From assembly GCA_934130045.1 (NCBI GenBank), contig CAKOXI010000026.1, positions 1-14,120 of the forward strand: a stretch of 14,120 bases of DNA, written 5' to 3'. This document shows positions 12,245-14,120 of the stretch, one piece after another. A program made the position numbers and the translations under genes. Numbering within the stretch: the first letter of the stretch is position 1; the number at the start of each line of letters is the position of its first letter. This DNA comes from an uncultured Bacilli bacterium (GTDB taxonomy: Bacteria; Bacillota_I; Bacilli_A; RF39; UBA660). The notes under the pieces are model-generated. The model was not told the origin of the DNA. It ran no database searches and saw only the letters and a list, made by a program, of their open reading frames with translations.

Positions 12245-14029
12245 ATGGATGATTTAACAATGAAAAAAATTAAACAAAAATTAAGTTTAGTACCTAATAA
12301 ACCTGGGTGCTACCAAATGAAAAATAAAGATGGAATTATAATTTATGTAGGTAAAGCAAAAAAGTTAAAAAATAGACTAAGTTCATATTTTAGAGGAACA
12401 CATACAGGTAAAACAGCAAAATTAGTTAGTGAAATAGATACTTTTGAATATATTGTTGTTGAATCAGAAATTGAGTCTTTAATACTTGAAAATAATTTAA
12501 TAAAAAAATATGATCCTAAATACAATATTTTACTTAGAGATGATAAAAGTTATCCTTATATTGAATTTTTAAATGAAGATATTCCAAAACTTACTATAGT
12601 TAGAAATATAAATAGAAAGAGGAAAAAAAATACCAATTTATATGGACCATATCCAAATGTAACTGCGGCAAGAAATACTGTAAATTTATTAAATAGGATG
12701 TATCCTTTAAGAAAATGCAACGCGTTTGAGAAAAAACCATGTCTTTATTATCATATACATGAATGTTTAGGTTACTGTACTAAAAATTTTGATAAAAATG
12801 CAGTAGAACAAATGAAAAAAGAAATTGTACATTTTTTAAATGGAGATCATAGTTTTATAACTAAAAAAATAGAAGAAGAAATGTATATTCAAAGTGAAAA
12901 TATGAATTATGAAAAAGCAAAAGAATTAAAAGAAATGCTTGATTATATAAAAATAGTTTTAACTAAACAAAAAGTAGAAATAAAGGAAGATATAAATACA
13001 GATATTTTTGGATATTTTGTAGATAAAGGATATTTATCTATTCAGGTGTTTTTTATAAGGGGTGGTAAAATAGTAGAGAAACATTCTAAAATTTTCCCAC
13101 TTGTTGATGAAGTTGATCAAGAACTTAATCATTATATTTCATCATTTTATGATAAAGGTGTAATATTACCTAAAGAAATAATAGTTCCTAGTATTGTAGA
13201 TGATAGTTTATTATCTAGTTATTTAGGAGTTAAAATAATAAAGCCTATTAAAGGTGTTAAAAATAAATTGGTAGAAATGGCTAATAATAATGCAGAAATT
13301 TTATTAAAAGAAAAATTTGAACTTATAAAAAAAGACGAAGAAAAAACGATAGGTGCGAATGAAGAATTAAGAACTTTATTAAAATTAGATAAACTTGATA
13401 GAATAGAACTTTTTGATAATGCACATTTATTTGGAACTTTTAATGTATCAGGAATGGTTGTATATGTATCTGGTAAGCCTAGTAAAAACGATTATCGAAA
13501 ATTTAAAATAAGTGTAGATAAAAATGATGATTATGGAACTATGAATGAGGTTATTTATAGAAGATATTTTAGAGTTTTAAAAGATAATTTAGTAAAACCT
13601 GATTTAATAATAGTGGATGGAGGAATAGGTCAAATTAATGTAGCTAGGGGTGTTATTAATTCACTAGGATTAGATATAATGGTTGTAGGATTAAAAAAGG
13701 ATAATCACCATACTACTGAAGCCTTACTTGCTTTTGAACCAATAGAAGAATTAAAAATAGATAAAAAAAGTAATTTATTTTATTACTTAGAGAGAATGCA
13801 AGATGAAGTTCATAATTTCACAATTAGTTATCATAAACAAATAAGAAGTAAAGGTAGTTTATCAAGTATTTTAGATAATATTGAAGGTATTGGCGAAAAA
13901 AGAAAGAAAGAGTTGTTAAAAAAATACCATAATTTAACTCTAATGAAAGAGGCAAGTATAGAGGAATTATCTAAAATTGTACCAGAAAATGTTGCTTCTA
14001 ATTTACATGAATTTTTAAATAATATATAA
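12245..14029 (+). CDS. uvrC: Excinuclease ABC subunit C (UvrC)
   Basis: UvrC makes both incisions in nucleotide excision repair, working with UvrA and UvrB. The start is ATG 12245; the in-frame TTG at 12233 overlaps the SD. The 594 residues carry all parts in order. The GIY-YIG nuclease is at about 15-95 (PGCYQMKNKDG, IYVGKAKKLKNRLSSYF). Cys158, Cys166, Cys174 and Cys178 match the spacing of the reported UvrC Fe-S cluster. The UVR motif that binds UvrB is at about 205-237 (NYEKAKELKEML). The RNase H-like 5' nuclease has Asp391 (LFDNAH), Asp458 (IIVDGGIGQ) and His523 (DEVHNF). Tandem helix-hairpin-helix motifs run from about 541 to 592 (IEGIGEKRKKELL). The family's SH after Asp391 reads AH here. 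It has its own promoter, divergent from yigZ. Confidence 0.97.
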   Translation: MDDLTMKKIKQKLSLVPNKPGCYQMKNKDGIIIYVGKAKKLKNRLSSYFRGTHTGKTAKLVSEIDTFEYIVVESEIESLILENNLIKKYDPKYNILLRDDKSYPYIEFLNEDIPKLTIVRNINRKRKKNTNLYGPYPNVTAARNTVNLLNRMYPLRKCNAFEKKPCLYYHIHECLGYCTKNFDKNAVEQMKKEIVHFLNGDHSFITKKIEEEMYIQSENMNYEKAKELKEMLDYIKIVLTKQKVEIKEDINTDIFGYFVDKGYLSIQVFFIRGGKIVEKHSKIFPLVDEVDQELNHYISSFYDKGVILPKEIIVPSIVDDSLLSSYLGVKIIKPIKGVKNKLVEMANNNAEILLKEKFELIKKDEEKTIGANEELRTLLKLDKLDRIELFDNAHLFGTFNVSGMVVYVSGKPSKNDYRKFKISVDKNDDYGTMNEVIYRRYFRVLKDNLVKPDLIIVDGGIGQINVARGVINSLGLDIMVVGLKKDNHHTTEALLAFEPIEELKIDKKSNLFYYLERMQDEVHNFTISYHKQIRSKGSLSSILDNIEGIGEKRKKELLKKYHNLTLMKEASIEELSKIVPENVASNLHEFLNNI

Positions 14030-14051
14030 AAAATAGTTCAGTGATGATATG

Positions 14052-14085
14052 AACCCCGTTTCTTGGACATAGAAACGAGGTTTTT
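14052..14085 (+). terminator. Hairpin with T tract at IS end / after uvrC
   Basis: AACCCCGTTTCT (14052-14063) and AGAAACGAGGTT (14071-14082) form a 12-bp stem with one C-A mismatch and the loop TGGACAT, followed by five Ts (14081-14085). It could end uvrC transcription and insulate the element's orfA from outside promoters. The stem is much richer in G+C than its surroundings. Confidence 0.6.
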
Positions 14086-14087
14086 AT

Positions 14088-14120
14088 ATGTCAAAATTAA
14101 ATTATGAAGAAAGAATAAAT
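14088..14120 (+). CDS. IS3-family transposase OrfA, 3' truncated by window
   Basis: Eleven codons are visible (MSKLNYEERIN) up to the window edge. They resemble the start of IS3/IS150-type OrfA proteins, whose N-terminal helix-turn-helix begins with a short SKLxYEx-like stretch. No SD is evident (TTTTTATATG before the start), as is common for IS genes. Too little is visible to identify the element or judge whether it is intact. Confidence 0.5.
   Translation, partial: MSKLNYEERIN

Larger units (their letters stand above)
14045..14120 (+). mobile_element. Left end of IS3-family element, partial
   Basis: The 25 bases 14045-14069 start TGATATGAACCCC and end TTGGACA. As I recall them, IS3/IS150-type terminal repeats follow TG...TGACCCC....TTGGACA over the same length. 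A short open frame of transposase-orfA type starts 18 bp later, as expected for this family. The window ends before the element does, so the right end and target-site duplication cannot be seen. It lies 15 bp after the uvrC stop. Confidence 0.6.

Noticed and set aside
12343..12525. 60-codon minus-strand open frame within uvrC
   Set aside because: Antisense to the conserved GIY-YIG domain of uvrC; no SD and no recognisable protein.

Overview
The window is about three-quarters A+T and comes from a low-GC Gram-positive bacterium (Firmicutes/Bacillota). TGG codes for Trp and TGA is a stop (used by the antiporter, helicase-associated, yqfC and VanZ-like genes), so the code is standard rather than Mycoplasma-like. 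SepF, DivIVA, a T-box leader, yqfC/yqfD sporulation genes and an undecaprenol-kinase-type DgkA all point to a walled, probably spore-forming Firmicute. An uncultured Bacilli or Clostridia lineage with a very AT-rich genome, such as those found in the gut, would fit; this placement is inference.

Layout. 3-1235: the 3' part of a probably surface-exposed fibronectin-III/RCC1 protein with a complete seven-repeat propeller, closed by a terminator. 1373-6635: a division/translation cluster, sepF, divIVA, an isoleucine T-box leader, a Na+/Ca2+-type antiporter and a type 2 ileS. The sepF-divIVA-ileS order is the classic Firmicute order, but ylmG/ylmH are absent and the antiporter sits between the T-box and ileS, overlapping ileS by 4 bp. 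6634-8228: a stand-alone gene for a protein made of five helicase-associated (HA) repeats, with its own promoter, bounded on both sides by a perfect 33-bp direct repeat that is also a terminator. 8274-11159: a tight operon yqfC-yqfD-vanZ-like-ybeY-dgkA; the VanZ-like gene sits where phoH is usual. 11222-11572: an unrecognised 116-residue protein. 11575-12171 (minus): a YigZ/IMPACT protein, convergent with the previous gene and divergent from uvrC. 12245-14029: full-length uvrC. 14045-14120: what looks like the left end of an IS3-family element, with the first 11 codons of orfA cut by the window edge.

Regulation. Several promoters have an extended -10 (TG-N-TANAAT). Several genes use GGTGAT, the 3' part of the Shine-Dalgarno consensus, 3-5 nt before ATG. 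At yqfC, yigZ and uvrC the -10 lies exactly 6 nt before GGTGAT, so their mRNAs would start almost at the ribosome binding site. ileS and the antiporter should be induced together when charged tRNA-Ile is scarce.

Most of the window is housekeeping. The parts most worth a second look are the repeat-bounded HA-repeat gene, the GXHH active-site signature of IleS (a hallmark associated with high-level mupirocin resistance), the antiporter under T-box control, and the compact promoter/SD architecture.
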